From positions 1 to 34,520 of the forward strand of contig JAGYID010000053.1 in assembly GCA_018606725.1 (NCBI GenBank): a stretch of 34,520 nt of DNA. Reading direction: 5' to 3'. The notes below the pieces were generated by a model. That model made no database searches. It saw nothing but the letters and a program-made list of their open reading frames with translations, and had not been told where the DNA came from. Both the position numbers and the translations under genes were made by a program. Within the stretch, counting starts at the first letter, position 1; the number at the start of each line of letters is the position of its first letter. Of this stretch, positions 1-8,295 are shown one piece after another. Source of the DNA: Acidobacteriota bacterium. Its GTDB lineage: Bacteria; Acidobacteriota; Polarisedimenticolia; Gp22-AA2.

Positions 1-2
1 GG

Positions 3-1088
3 ATCGACGGGCTCGTCGTGGTGCTGTTCGAGATCGACCGCCTGAAGCGCAGCTTCCAGGAGGTGGAGCGCGCCAGGAACTTCAGCAGGGCGGTCGTGGA
101 AGTCGTGCAGGAGCCTTTGTTGGTTCTGGGTGGGGACCGGCGCGTCCAGATGGCGAACCACGCATTCCTCAGGACGTTTCACATGTCGCGCGCGGCGCTG
201 GAGAACCGGCTCGTCTACGAGCTGGAACCGGGCGGGTTTCACTCAGCGGCATTCAAGAGCATTTTGGAGGAAACGATCGCGGGCCGGGTGCGGACCAGCG
301 ATTTCGAAATCGAGTTCGACATCGGCGGCCCCTCGCCCACGATCATGGCGATCGACGCCCGGCAGTTCGATCTGCACGAGGACACCGGGAAGATCGTTCT
401 GCTCACCATGAAAGACATCACCAGGTTCAGGGCGGAGTTGCGGATCCTCGCCGGGCGTCTGATCAGGGGCCAGGAAGAGGAGAGGAAGCGCATTGCGAGG
501 GAGCTGCACGATGATTTGAGCCAGAGGTTGTCGGCGCTCCAGCTCGGATCGGCGGATCTCGCCCGGCTGGCTCCGGCGGCCGCACCCGCCAGGGCAAGTT
601 ACGAGACATATCAGGAGCATCTCGCGGAGATCGTCGAGGAGGTCAGGCGCCTGGCGTACGACCTCCATCCCGCGATCCTCACCCACCTCGGGCTGCGGGC
701 GGCGCTGCAATCGTTTTGCGTTCAGTTTTCGGCGCGCGAAGGAATCGATGTCGAGTTCAGCGCTCAGAAGGAGCCCGCCGGGCTTCAGGAGGAAATTGCC
801 CTGTGCCTGTACCGGGTGACACAGGAAAGTCTTCGAAACGTGGCCAGGCATTCCGGCTCCAAGTCCGTCAGCGTCAATCTGAGGCGGGTCGGCGGCGGCC
901 TGCGTCTCTTGATCCAGGATCGAGGCAAGGGGTTCGATATCCATCCGGACCGGCCGGGAGAAGGGTTGGGGCTCCTCAGCATGAACGAGCGGGTGCGGCT
1001 GGTCCACGGCACGTTCCAGGTGACGTCCCGAAAGGGACATGGCACCCGGATCGAAGTCCGGGTGCCCGTCTCTCCAAAGGGTCGGTGA
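3..1088 (+). CDS. PAS domain - HisKA_3 sensor histidine kinase, 3' part (probable tail of a CheB/CheR-type hybrid)
   Basis: The frame is open from base 3, so the gene starts outside the window; the first in-window start would be GTG at 18. Numbering from that codon, residues 1-20 resemble the linker that follows CheR in CheB/CheR-PAS hybrids. Residues about 25-135 form a PAS domain. The HisKA_3 box carries His164 followed by Asp165 and Gln169, the canonical HDxxxQ kinase/phosphatase motif. The ATPase domain runs from about 255 to 350, with an N-box (QESLRNVARH) and G-boxes (DRGKGFD, GLGLLSMNER). The protein should autophosphorylate and pass phosphate to a NarL/FixJ-type regulator. The CheB/CheR assignment rests only on the linker and is inference. 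It converges on the next gene with 23 bp between stops. Confidence 0.85.
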   Translation: MDGLVVVLFEIDRLKRSFQEVERARNFSRAVVEVVQEPLLVLGGDRRVQMANHAFLRTFHMSRAALENRLVYELEPGGFHSAAFKSILEETIAGRVRTSDFEIEFDIGGPSPTIMAIDARQFDLHEDTGKIVLLTMKDITRFRAELRILAGRLIRGQEEERKRIARELHDDLSQRLSALQLGSADLARLAPAAAPARASYETYQEHLAEIVEEVRRLAYDLHPAILTHLGLRAALQSFCVQFSAREGIDVEFSAQKEPAGLQEEIALCLYRVTQESLRNVARHSGSKSVSVNLRRVGGGLRLLIQDRGKGFDIHPDRPGEGLGLLSMNERVRLVHGTFQVTSRKGHGTRIEVRVPVSPKGR

Positions 1089-1111
1089 GATCGTACCTCT
1101 CGGATCAACCG

Positions 1112-2239
1112 CTACTTATGGAACTGGATGTTCCCATGGTTGATGATACGTTGGGACCTGACCTCGAAATCCGCGCCGGTCACCGCGATGCCCAGCCGGT
1201 CGTTGATGCCGGGCTCGCCGTGATCCTCCACGGTGACGGAGAAGGAGCACGCCGGTCCGCCGCCGCCGCAGGTTCCGGAGAACCGGACCGTCTTCGGTGA
1301 CCCGTCCGGGTTGATCGCGATCACCTGGATGTCGGTGACCGGACCGTTGACGTGCAGGCCGGTCACGTGATTGACATAGTTGAAGTGACCGCCCCGCCCA
1401 TTTGTCTGCGCGTTGAAGCCGAAGCTGGCCCAGCCGGTGCCGCCGGCAGTCGGGTCGGCGGAATTCGGGTCAGGCACCGCAATTTGGCCGCCGCCTGTCA
1501 CCTTGATCGCGCCCGCGGGCGGGAACTGGCCGCCGGAGCCGGCACAGACGGAGACGCGGTTGGTATCCATCGTCACCGCACCGGTCAGCGCAAGGGCACT
1601 CCCTGACACGTTGGCGCCGGTTGTCAGCGTGATGCTGATGAGCGCCAGGATGTTCCCGGCGAACTGGGTACCCGTACCGAGCGTCGCGGAGCTGCCGACC
1701 GCCCAGAATACATTCGAACCCTCGCAGGTTTGACCACCGTTGATCATCACGACGGACGAGTTGCTCGCGGTCGTGAGCGTGCTACCGATTTTGAAAATGA
1801 ACGGACCACTGCCGACGAGGGTGAGTGTCCCGGTCAACTGAGCCGACGACGGAAAGCAATGGACGCCAGGCGTGAGCGTGAGTCCACCCAGCTCCTGGAC
1901 ATCCAAGTAGTTGAAGTCGCATGCTTGGGCGACGAGGGCATCGTAGGCGATGGCGGCATCACTGTGTGCCTGCGCGGCGACCGCATCCCCTGCGTGGATC
2001 TGCCCTCCGATGACGACCCCCGGAGGAAAGCCGGTGATCGCGGTGCCCGGGCTGACACCGAGATCTCCGGTGATGATCGACATGCCCGTGTTGGTGACCG
2101 TCGCGGCGCCGAGGACCGCGAAACTCTGCGCCGCACCCAGTTCGGGCGCGACCCCTGCCGCCACTCCCAGGGAGGGGCTGCACAAAAGCGCGGCGATCGC
2201 GAGCAAACAGGGGTAGTAATACTTCCGATGGGACCTCAT
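1112..2239 (-). CDS. Secreted DUF3494 (ice-binding-like) protein with C-terminal beta domain
   Basis: 375 aa. Residues 1-28 are a Sec signal peptide. Residues about 33-235 are a DUF3494 domain: the start LGAAQSFAVLGAATVTNTG, then GDLGVSPG, GGLTLTPGVH, the strand motif GPFIFKIGSTL, NVFWAVGSSATLGTGTQFAGN and a closing GSALALTGAVTMDTNRV are family hallmarks. Residues about 243-375 form a second beta-rich domain (GTGWASFGFNAQ ... GHFNYVNHVTG ... TCGGGGPACSF) that I recall from database entries named post-COAP-1. DUF3494 members are ice-binding proteins or extracellular adhesin-like beta-solenoids; ice binding cannot be inferred here. ATG 2239 is preceded by AGGAGG at good spacing. A tandem-palindrome promoter lies at 2401-2468, with an OmpA gene remnant in the leader. 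Confidence 0.88.
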   Translation of the reverse strand: MRSHRKYYYPCLLAIAALLCSPSLGVAAGVAPELGAAQSFAVLGAATVTNTGMSIITGDLGVSPGTAITGFPPGVVIGGQIHAGDAVAAQAHSDAAIAYDALVAQACDFNYLDVQELGGLTLTPGVHCFPSSAQLTGTLTLVGSGPFIFKIGSTLTTASNSSVVMINGGQTCEGSNVFWAVGSSATLGTGTQFAGNILALISITLTTGANVSGSALALTGAVTMDTNRVSVCAGSGGQFPPAGAIKVTGGGQIAVPDPNSADPTAGGTGWASFGFNAQTNGRGGHFNYVNHVTGLHVNGPVTDIQVIAINPDGSPKTVRFSGTCGGGGPACSFSVTVEDHGEPGINDRLGIAVTGADFEVRSQRIINHGNIQFHK

Positions 2240-2316
2240 GACGGGCCTCCTGTAAAGAGGCCTCGGACAGAGTCCCCCCGGGGCCTCGTGGGGTTGACAC
2301 GAACCGGGGACGGCGA

Positions 2317-2394
2317 CTCGATGACAGGCAGCTCGACTCTGCGGTTCAGCTGCCCGACAGCCTTTGTGTCGTTGCCGGCGATCGGTCTGGTCTC
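2317..2394 (-). pseudogene. Remnant of an OmpA-family gene 3' end
   Basis: Read on the minus strand, this stretch encodes ETRPIAGNDTKAVGQLNRRV followed by ELPVIE, nearly identical to the C-terminus of the OmpA-like protein at 13716 (ETRPIAGNDTKAGRQLNRRV then ELHVIE). The stop codon is lost and the similarity fades upstream of it. Downstream (2257-2287) is a degraded version of the GC hairpin that follows the intact gene at 13626-13655. The segment is therefore a truncated duplicate or relic, now lying in the 5' leader of the DUF3494 gene. About 40 bp between remnant and hairpin are missing relative to the 13.7-kb copy. Confidence 0.8.
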
Positions 2395-2400
2395 AGTGCA

Positions 2401-2468
2401 TCTATACGCCAAGCCGGCGCCCCCGCGCAGTCGGGATGAAACGGAATGCGCCGTCAGAAAAGTCCCGA
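2401..2468 (-). promoter_or_regulatory. Tandem-palindrome promoter of the DUF3494 gene
   Basis: In the direction of the gene the distal unit is TCGGGACTTTTCTGA (2454-2468) and the proximal unit TCCGTTTCATCCCGA (2431-2445), 23 bp start to start. After the proximal unit come 24 bp and then TATAGA (2401-2406). The -35 position (TGCGCG) is poor. The predicted transcript starts near 2394, at the edge of the OmpA remnant, giving a leader of about 155 nt. The arrangement matches that at 8942, 10643, 15744, 19094 and 29741. Confidence 0.65.
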
Positions 2469-2493
2469 CACCCGATCATGCGAGGCCGGGGGA

Positions 2494-2531
2494 CGTGACG
2501 GCGGGAGCGGGGGGGAGCCCCCGCCGTCACG
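2494..2531 (-). terminator. GC hairpin downstream of the BON gene
   Basis: Perfect 12-bp inverted repeat: CGTGACGGCGGG at 2494-2505 pairs with CCCGCCGTCACG at 2520-2531. It lies 14 bp beyond the stop codon of the BON-domain gene, which reads toward it. There is no T-tract, so it may be a weak or Rho-assisted terminator, or an mRNA-stabilising 3' hairpin. Confidence 0.6.
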
Positions 2532-2544
2532 AAACCGGGACGCG

Positions 2545-3600
2545 TCAGTTCTTGGCGACGTCCGGACCTTTCACCGTCAGCTCGTTCCGAATCGAACGGA
2601 CCCCGGTCACGGACCGGGCAACGTAGACGGCCGAAAGGTTGTTCTGCCAGGTGGGCACCGTGCCGGTCAGGCGCACGACGCCGTTCTTCACTTCGACGCC
2701 GATGTTGGCATTTTCCTGCTCGCCACGGTCTTTCAGCGCCTTCTTGACCCCCTCCTGGATTTCCTCATCGCGCGCCTCCACCATATCGTGCTTCGCGGAT
2801 GACACCACCTCGAGCTGGTTCTCCACGCGCTTCACGCCGGTTACATCGTGAGCGATCGCGGCGGCCGCCGATTTTGACTCCTGAGAGGGGACGATTCCGA
2901 ACAGGGTCACCACCCCGCTGGTGGTATCGACGTTGATCTCGGTCGCCGGGGTGCGGGAGTCCGATGCCAGCGCCATTTTGGTGGCGGAGGTGATCCAGAG
3001 ATCGCTCATGACGGCGCCGGCAGTGCGCTTGGTGGCCGCATCCGTCTTGAAGTCCTCGTCGGCCAGCGTGTCGGAGACGTCGATCTCGGAAGCCACGCGG
3101 AGAACACCGGGCGCACTCGCCGCGTAGTACAGGGCGCGCTGATTATCGTCCAGGGAAGCCGCCTTGCCGGTCAGGAGAACGACGCCGTTGTCGACGGACT
3201 TTACGGAGATGCTGCTGTTGTCGAGTGAGCGGTCGGCCTTCAGGCGCTTGTCGACATCCGCCTTGACGAGGTCATCGGAACGCTTGATCGTCGCCGCGGT
3301 CTTGGCGGGCGAAGCAACGCGTAGAAGATTTCTCACATCGCTGACACCCTCGATCTTGTTCACTTCCTCGGCCGCGCGCGCCTTCTCCTTCTCGTCGCTC
3401 ACCGTGCCGTTGAGCGTCACGCGTCCGTTGATGGTGTCCACGTTGATGGCCGTGCCCTTGACGTCTCCGGCGAGATAAAGGGCGGTCTTCGCCTTCATCG
3501 TGATCCAGGCATCGGGTCGCGAGTTGGCGTAGGCGGCGATCGGCAGGGACAGGGCGACCGCGGCGAGCAGAGCGTACTTGGGCCAGGATTTCTTATTCAT
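2545..3600 (-). CDS. Exported protein with four BON domains
   Basis: 351 aa from ATG 3600, chosen because it starts a signal peptide (MNKKSWPKY...AAYA) and follows AAGGAGA; an upstream ATG at 3636 lacks both. Four BON (OsmY/nodulation) domains follow one another, each ending in a GVxxVxN or equivalent motif: about 35-100 (GRVTLNGTVSDEKEK), 110-175 (NGVVLLTGKAASLDDN), 195-265 (GVVTLFGIVPSQESK) and 275-345 (NGVVRLTGTVPTWQNN). BON domains bind phospholipids or other envelope components, and periplasmic OsmY-like proteins help during osmotic and envelope stress. Four domains is longer than the two of OsmY. I do not see the tandem-palindrome promoter element upstream. Confidence 0.92.
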   Translation of the reverse strand: MNKKSWPKYALLAAVALSLPIAAYANSRPDAWITMKAKTALYLAGDVKGTAINVDTINGRVTLNGTVSDEKEKARAAEEVNKIEGVSDVRNLLRVASPAKTAATIKRSDDLVKADVDKRLKADRSLDNSSISVKSVDNGVVLLTGKAASLDDNQRALYYAASAPGVLRVASEIDVSDTLADEDFKTDAATKRTAGAVMSDLWITSATKMALASDSRTPATEINVDTTSGVVTLFGIVPSQESKSAAAAIAHDVTGVKRVENQLEVVSSAKHDMVEARDEEIQEGVKKALKDRGEQENANIGVEVKNGVVRLTGTVPTWQNNLSAVYVARSVTGVRSIRNELTVKGPDVAKN

Positions 3601-3689
3601 TGGAAACTCTCCTTCAGAATGCTCATCGAATTGCAACAGTTCACATCAAAGCGAAAGTTCAGCCGGGGCCCCTCCTCAAGGCCCAACAC

Positions 3690-5930
3690 TTACAGGTGCG
3701 TAGAATGGATCGCAAGATACGCGTCGATCCCCGCCTCGATGTCGCAGGGGAACTGCGGCGGTGGCCCCACCAGCTGGTCGCGGTAAAGGCGGAGCATGAT
3801 CTCGCGGAAGATCGGCAGCGCCGCGCGCGAGCCGGTCTCCCTCTCGCCCAACGCGCGGTTGTCATCGAAGCCGATGCGGACGGCCACCGTGATCCCCTGC
3901 GGCCCGTAGGTCGATCCAATGAACAGCGCGTCGCGGAAATCGCTCGTCGTCCCCGTCTTGCCCATCACCGGGATCGGGAAGTCGGGGCCGTCGAGGGCGT
4001 GGGCCGTTCCTTCCGGAAGGCGGACCACTCCGCGCAGGCCTTCCTGGATCAGGCTGAGCTCGTCGGAGCTCGGCGCGTCCGGGCTGATGGCCGGCGCGGC
4101 GGGGGACGCCTCGTAGAGCACGGCCCCGCTGGAGGTGTCGGTGACGCGGGCGATGACGTGGGGCTCCGCCGGGACTCCCGAGGCCATGGCTCGATAGGCG
4201 CCCGCCAGCTCCAGCAGCTGCACCTCCGATGCACCCAGCGCCGTGCTGATGTATGGCTTCAGAGGGGTGCGGATTCCCAGTTCCCGGGCGGTCCGGTTCA
4301 CCTCGTCCACGCCGATCTCGCGGGCGATCCACACGGCCACCGCGTTGCGGGACTCGGCCAGGGCCTGGCGGACCGGGATCGATCCCTTGAACTGGTTGTC
4401 GTAGTTGGCGATCCATTTCACTCCGCGATCGGCGCCCAGCGGCACCTCGATGGGCTCGTCGGGCACTTCCGTGTCGAGGTCCAGCCCCTGGCGGAATGCG
4501 GCCAGGTACACCATCGGCTTCCACGCGGAGCCCGGCTGCCGCAGCGAACCCGTGACCCGGTTCAGGTCGGAGTACAGCATGGAGCGGTCCTTGAAGACCT
4601 GTCGCCCGCCCGCCTCGGCGAGGATCGCCGCGTCCGAGTTGCGCAGCACCACCACCGATCCCTGGATCAGCCCCTTCGATGTGCGGTGCCGCTTCTCGTA
4701 GCGTGCCAGGCCGTTCTCCAGCGCTTCGTTCACGACGGTCTGCGCCCGGCCGTCCACCGTGGAGCGGACCGAGATTCGCCCCTCGAACAGGTCCTCGATC
4801 CCGAAACGGCTCCCGCCGCGCTGCCCCAGCTCCTCCAGGACGTTCCCGATCGCACCGGGGGCGTCGGTCTTGACCAGGCTGCGCGCCGCCACGCGGACCG
4901 GCTCGGCCTGGCAGCGCTTCGAGAGTTCCACGGAGATGGAACCATTGCGCGCCATGAGGGCCAGGATCGCGTTGCGGCGGCGCAGGGGCCGCGCATCGCC
5001 GGGCACAGGAGCGTAGTCCTTGGGCGACTTGCTGATCCCCGCCAGCAGCGCCCCTTCCCCCGCGTCGTCCTGGGTGTAGCTCGACAGGGGCTTGCCGAAG
5101 TAGTACTCGGAGGCGGCGGCGAAGCCGTAGCGGCCGTGGCCCAGGTAGATGAAGCTGGCGTACCGGGCGAAGATCTCGCGCTTGGCCTGGTCCCGCGATC
5201 CGTAGCGCCGGCGCATCTCCTCCTCGAGCCAGAGCGACAGTCGGACCTCCTCCATTTTTCTCAGGAGCTTGTTGGTGGCCCGGACACCAAGGCCCGCGGA
5301 GAGGACCTGCGGGACCAGTCCGGCGCTGATGAGGGCGTCGCCGTTCTCGCGGATCGTCAGGTTCTGGAGGAAATAGCTGCGGACGAGCTGTTGCGTCAGC
5401 GTCGAGCCACCCTGTGGGAACCGCGGCCGGAACCCGTCGCCCCTCCACCATGCGGCCAGCGAGTGCATGGCCGATTTCTGGACCACCCGCGGCAGCGCGC
5501 GGTATTCCACGCCGGAGTGGGAGAAGAAGTTCTTGTCCTCGGCCGCCAGAATCGCCCCGCGCAGGATGGGCGGCACCTCGTCGTAGGCGACCACCCGGCG
5601 GTACTCACGCGCCAGCTCGATCAGCACCTTGCCATGGTCGTCGTAGATCTCGCCGGTCCTGGGGGGCTCGAAACGGAGGAAGGACTCGAGGTCGGGGAGG
5701 GCGCTCCGGTCGAAGTAGACGTGATGCACCGGCCCCGCCGCCAGCAGCAACAGCACCGCCACCGGCGGTGCGACGAGGCGCACCGCGCGGCGCGACCATG
5801 CGGCACGCAGACGGCCGGCCACGAAGGCGCCGTTGAGTTGCAGACGCGAGACGGCCGCGCCGATCAGGGTCGGAGGGAACAGGCCACCGGCGTGCGCCTC
5901 ACGGACGGCGGCTTGCTTTGGGCTGGGCAT
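3690..5930 (-). CDS. Class A penicillin-binding protein (PBP1-type glycosyltransferase/transpeptidase)
   Basis: 746 aa. A short cytoplasmic N-terminus is followed by one membrane segment (about 50-67). The GT51 glycosyltransferase domain has the catalytic EDKNFFSHSG motif (Glu131) and QGGSTLTQQ (173-181), then GHGRYGFAAASEYYFGK. The transpeptidase domain has all three active-site motifs: SAWK (Ser468-Lys471), SRN (527-529) and KTGT (658-661). It should polymerise lipid II and cross-link peptidoglycan in the periplasm. Length and order fit PBP1a/1b, closer to 1b in having a short N-terminus. The ribosome binding site before ATG 5930 is weak. It lies 54 bp downstream of an OmpA-like gene on the same strand and may be co-transcribed. 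I assign no specific mrc symbol. Confidence 0.95.
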   Translation of the reverse strand: MPSPKQAAVREAHAGGLFPPTLIGAAVSRLQLNGAFVAGRLRAAWSRRAVRLVAPPVAVLLLLAAGPVHHVYFDRSALPDLESFLRFEPPRTGEIYDDHGKVLIELAREYRRVVAYDEVPPILRGAILAAEDKNFFSHSGVEYRALPRVVQKSAMHSLAAWWRGDGFRPRFPQGGSTLTQQLVRSYFLQNLTIRENGDALISAGLVPQVLSAGLGVRATNKLLRKMEEVRLSLWLEEEMRRRYGSRDQAKREIFARYASFIYLGHGRYGFAAASEYYFGKPLSSYTQDDAGEGALLAGISKSPKDYAPVPGDARPLRRRNAILALMARNGSISVELSKRCQAEPVRVAARSLVKTDAPGAIGNVLEELGQRGGSRFGIEDLFEGRISVRSTVDGRAQTVVNEALENGLARYEKRHRTSKGLIQGSVVVLRNSDAAILAEAGGRQVFKDRSMLYSDLNRVTGSLRQPGSAWKPMVYLAAFRQGLDLDTEVPDEPIEVPLGADRGVKWIANYDNQFKGSIPVRQALAESRNAVAVWIAREIGVDEVNRTARELGIRTPLKPYISTALGASEVQLLELAGAYRAMASGVPAEPHVIARVTDTSSGAVLYEASPAAPAISPDAPSSDELSLIQEGLRGVVRLPEGTAHALDGPDFPIPVMGKTGTTSDFRDALFIGSTYGPQGITVAVRIGFDDNRALGERETGSRAALPIFREIMLRLYRDQLVGPPPQFPCDIEAGIDAYLAIHSTHL

Positions 5931-5984
5931 CGGGAATTCATTTGAATGGAGCGTGCTTCACCTCTCGCGCGTGGCGGCCACCAG

Positions 5985-6659
5985 TCAGTCGATCCGGGTG
6001 AGCTCGACGCGCCGGTTCGTCGCGCGCCCGACCGCGGTCGCGTTATCGGCGATCGGACGGGACTCTCCGTAGCCCTTCTCCGTCAACCGCCACGGGGCCA
6101 CCCCTTTGTCCGCCAGGTACTCGCTCACCGCCGCGGATCGCTCCCTTGACAGCTTGCGGTTGTAAGCGTCGGTGTTGGTGGAGTCGGTGTGCCCGTCAAT
6201 CTCGACCCTGGCGTCCGGCCAGGCGTTCAACGACCTGGCCACGCGGTCGAGGATGACGCGAGAGCGCAATCTGAGGTGTGCCGTGTCGGTGTCGAATTCG
6301 ACCCCTTCCAGAACGAGCTGCTTTCTGCCCTCGAAGAGCGACGCCTGCCTCGGCTCCCGATCGCTGTCGCCCGTCCCTGCATGGCTCAGCAGCTGGGTCA
6401 TCGTTTCGTAGTCGAGTGTGCCCGTCGACAGCACGCCATGGGCTGTCTGGAAGGTCCGAAGGGCCCGCGCCGTCGTCGCGTCAGTCTCGCCCTTCCGGTA
6501 ATCGCCCGTCGCGAGATATCCCGCATGCTGGAGAATCGCCTGCGCCTGCGAGATGTCATGCGGGGAATCGAGGGCCTGGCTGTTGTCAGCGGAAAGGTTG
6601 ACCGAGGCGGGGGTCGCGACAAACGCGGCCCCGGCGAGGCACAGACCTAGCGCGAGCAT
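5985..6659 (-). CDS. OmpA-family peptidoglycan-associated protein with N-terminal PG-binding-like domain
   Basis: 224 aa. A short signal peptide (MLALGLCLAGAAFVATPAS) is followed by a peptidoglycan_binding_1-like helical domain at about 33-95 (AQAILQHAGYLATGDYRKGE ... ALRTFQTAHGV) and an OmpA C-terminal domain at about 110-224 (VEFDTDTAHLRLRSR, IDGHTDSTNTDAYNRKLSRE, GYGESRPIADNATAVGRATN, NRRVELTRID). The DGHTDST...NxxLSxxR residues that bind diaminopimelate are present. It should link the envelope to the murein. The gene lies 15 bp after the lipase stop, so it is probably co-transcribed and coupled. Another gene of the same architecture lies at 9800-10552. Confidence 0.9.
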   Translation of the reverse strand: MLALGLCLAGAAFVATPASVNLSADNSQALDSPHDISQAQAILQHAGYLATGDYRKGETDATTARALRTFQTAHGVLSTGTLDYETMTQLLSHAGTGDSDREPRQASLFEGRKQLVLEGVEFDTDTAHLRLRSRVILDRVARSLNAWPDARVEIDGHTDSTNTDAYNRKLSRERSAAVSEYLADKGVAPWRLTEKGYGESRPIADNATAVGRATNRRVELTRID

Positions 6660-6674
6660 CAGGCAATGGTGTGC

Positions 6675-8129
6675 TTATCTGCCGCGACTGGCGCGCGCGG
6701 GTGAATTCGGCCGCTGCGGGGTGTGGAACAGGACGTAGAACAGATTGTCCTGGAAGCCGCGGTTGGTCGGGAGCATGCCGTGACTCTCGCAGAAGAAGAA
6801 GGTGGAGGCGAACTCGGGTCTCATCGAGGCCTGCGCCTGGTCCGTGACGGCCCCGGCGGGGGGCATGCCGAGAAGCGAATCGGCGGTGACCGTGCCGTCG
6901 CCCGGCGCCATCATGACCTTCTCGATCTGATTGAGATCGCGGTGGGGCGTGGCCTCGTCGTCCAGCATGGTCAGTGTCCCCTGGGGGGTTTGCTTGAGGA
7001 CGACGCGGTCGAGGGTCGGGATGCAGTCCGATCCGAAGATGTGGATCGGCACCGGCGCGCCTTCCGGGCTGTCGCGCTCGAGGGCCGCGTGGAAGGCGTG
7101 CGCCCGATCGAGCGCCGCCTGCAGGAACCCGCGCGGCTGTGTCATCGGGTCGTCCGCTGCGCCGCGCACCGGGCGGGCGCCGTTGATCCCCATGGCCTCC
7201 AGGCGCCTGGACCGCTGACCGGGGTTGAAGACCGACCAGCCGTTGCGGATCCAGGTGGAGGCGTCGTACAGGTCCACGTCCACCGGGTGTCCCTGCGGAT
7301 CGACGAAGTGCCCCCGCCCGTCGAACGGCAGCAGCTGGTACAGCGACGGCATCGTGAACATCACCTCGGACGACATGGTGCGCGAGAAGCCGGTATTCAG
7401 TCTGCGGAAGGCGGACATCGTGCCGCGGTTCGGCACCCCGAGCAGGATTACGCGGGCGAGGTTCGTCGCCCCGGCGTAGGTCACCGGATGTTCGCGCCCG
7501 TCGCTGACCACGTCCGCGGTTCCGTACTTCAGGTAATACTGCGCCAGCATGCCGCCCATGCTGTGGGCGACGATGTCGAAGCGCAGGTCGGGTGCCCGCA
7601 GACGCCCCTTGATCCGCTGGATCGCCTGCCCCAATCCAATCGCGGCTTCGACGTTGCAGCGGCGCCAGTCGTAGTAATAGACGAAGGCGGTATCGCCCGG
7701 CCGGGGATCTTTGATGTCTCCGAAGCGGTAGCCGCCGACATCGCGCAGCGAATCGAGCAGGGCGCCGTAGAACCTCACCCCCGCCACGCTCTCGAAGATG
7801 TCGTACGCCACCAGGTCGTCGCGGTTCGCGGTGATCGGGAGCAGGTCGATCGGCAGGCTCAGGTCGTCGGGCTTGCCGCGCTTGATGGCATCGACGAACC
7901 GGCCCCAGACCGACTCGTGGGTCTGATCATTCTTCAGCTTCGAGCCGATGAAGCCGTGAATGACGATCACCGGGTTCCGATCCTGACGGAGGGCCGACTC
8001 CTGGTGGATCTCGACCATGTTGAACTTCTGGAACATGGCGCACCCCGCGAGGGTGCCGGCAGAGAGGACCGCGAGGAGAAGGATCGCGACCCGGGGATGA
8101 CGTCGGGGATGCCTGGTGTCTGAGATCAC
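6675..8129 (-). CDS. LCAT-like lipase/acyltransferase lipoprotein
   Basis: 484 aa from GTG 8129. I prefer this start because it precedes a short basic n-region and a lipobox (LAGC, Cys30). The frame is open to an ATG at 8285, but that would run through the promoter element at 8215-8251. The alpha/beta hydrolase core has the oxyanion strand VIVIHGF (55-60), the nucleophile elbow AHSMGG (Ser190), the acid motif GDGTV (Asp411) and CESHGML (His450). The layout resembles the lecithin:cholesterol acyltransferase family (esterase/phospholipase/acyltransferase). It is expected to sit in the periplasm anchored by lipid. Likely in one transcript with the OmpA-like gene downstream. Substrate unknown. 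Confidence 0.85.
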   Translation of the reverse strand: MISDTRHPRRHPRVAILLLAVLSAGTLAGCAMFQKFNMVEIHQESALRQDRNPVIVIHGFIGSKLKNDQTHESVWGRFVDAIKRGKPDDLSLPIDLLPITANRDDLVAYDIFESVAGVRFYGALLDSLRDVGGYRFGDIKDPRPGDTAFVYYYDWRRCNVEAAIGLGQAIQRIKGRLRAPDLRFDIVAHSMGGMLAQYYLKYGTADVVSDGREHPVTYAGATNLARVILLGVPNRGTMSAFRRLNTGFSRTMSSEVMFTMPSLYQLLPFDGRGHFVDPQGHPVDVDLYDASTWIRNGWSVFNPGQRSRRLEAMGINGARPVRGAADDPMTQPRGFLQAALDRAHAFHAALERDSPEGAPVPIHIFGSDCIPTLDRVVLKQTPQGTLTMLDDEATPHRDLNQIEKVMMAPGDGTVTADSLLGMPPAGAVTDQAQASMRPEFASTFFFCESHGMLPTNRGFQDNLFYVLFHTPQRPNSPARASRGR

Positions 8130-8214
8130 GATGTCGTCCGGCTTCGCACGGCTCGCACGGGGCACCCTTCCACGTTGTGTATTGCACCTTCTCACAGGAT
8201 GCGGAGGCGCTCTG

Positions 8215-8251
8215 TCCGGACGCGACTGAATCGGTTGGTGGGAATCCCTGA
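8215..8251 (-). promoter_or_regulatory. Tandem-palindrome element upstream of the lipase-OmpA pair
   Basis: In gene direction: TCAGGGATTCCCACC (8237-8251), 7-bp spacer, TCAGTCGCGTCCGGA (8215-8229), 22 bp start to start. The distal unit keeps only one good half-site. The hexamer 24 bp downstream is AAGGTG, not a -10; CAATAC follows 6 bp later, as TAAAGC does in the element at 17130. This is a variant member of the family. Confidence 0.5.
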
Positions 8252-8295
8252 CAAACCGGCGTGTTTGGGGCGGTTGTGGCTGCAAACCCCGGGGA

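Noticed and set aside
2257-2287. GAGGCC...GGCCTC pair as a riboswitch or terminator of the DUF3494 leader
   Set aside because: Only 6 bp of stem remain and it is better explained as a decayed copy of the OmpA terminator.
3601-3690. Regulon element upstream of the BON gene
   Set aside because: No palindrome pair found although the gene type would fit the regulon.
3600-5945. 781-codon open frame on the plus strand
   Set aside because: It is antisense to the PBP gene, whose GT51 and transpeptidase motifs are complete; the translation is Arg/His/Gly-rich low complexity typical of a GC-rich shadow frame.
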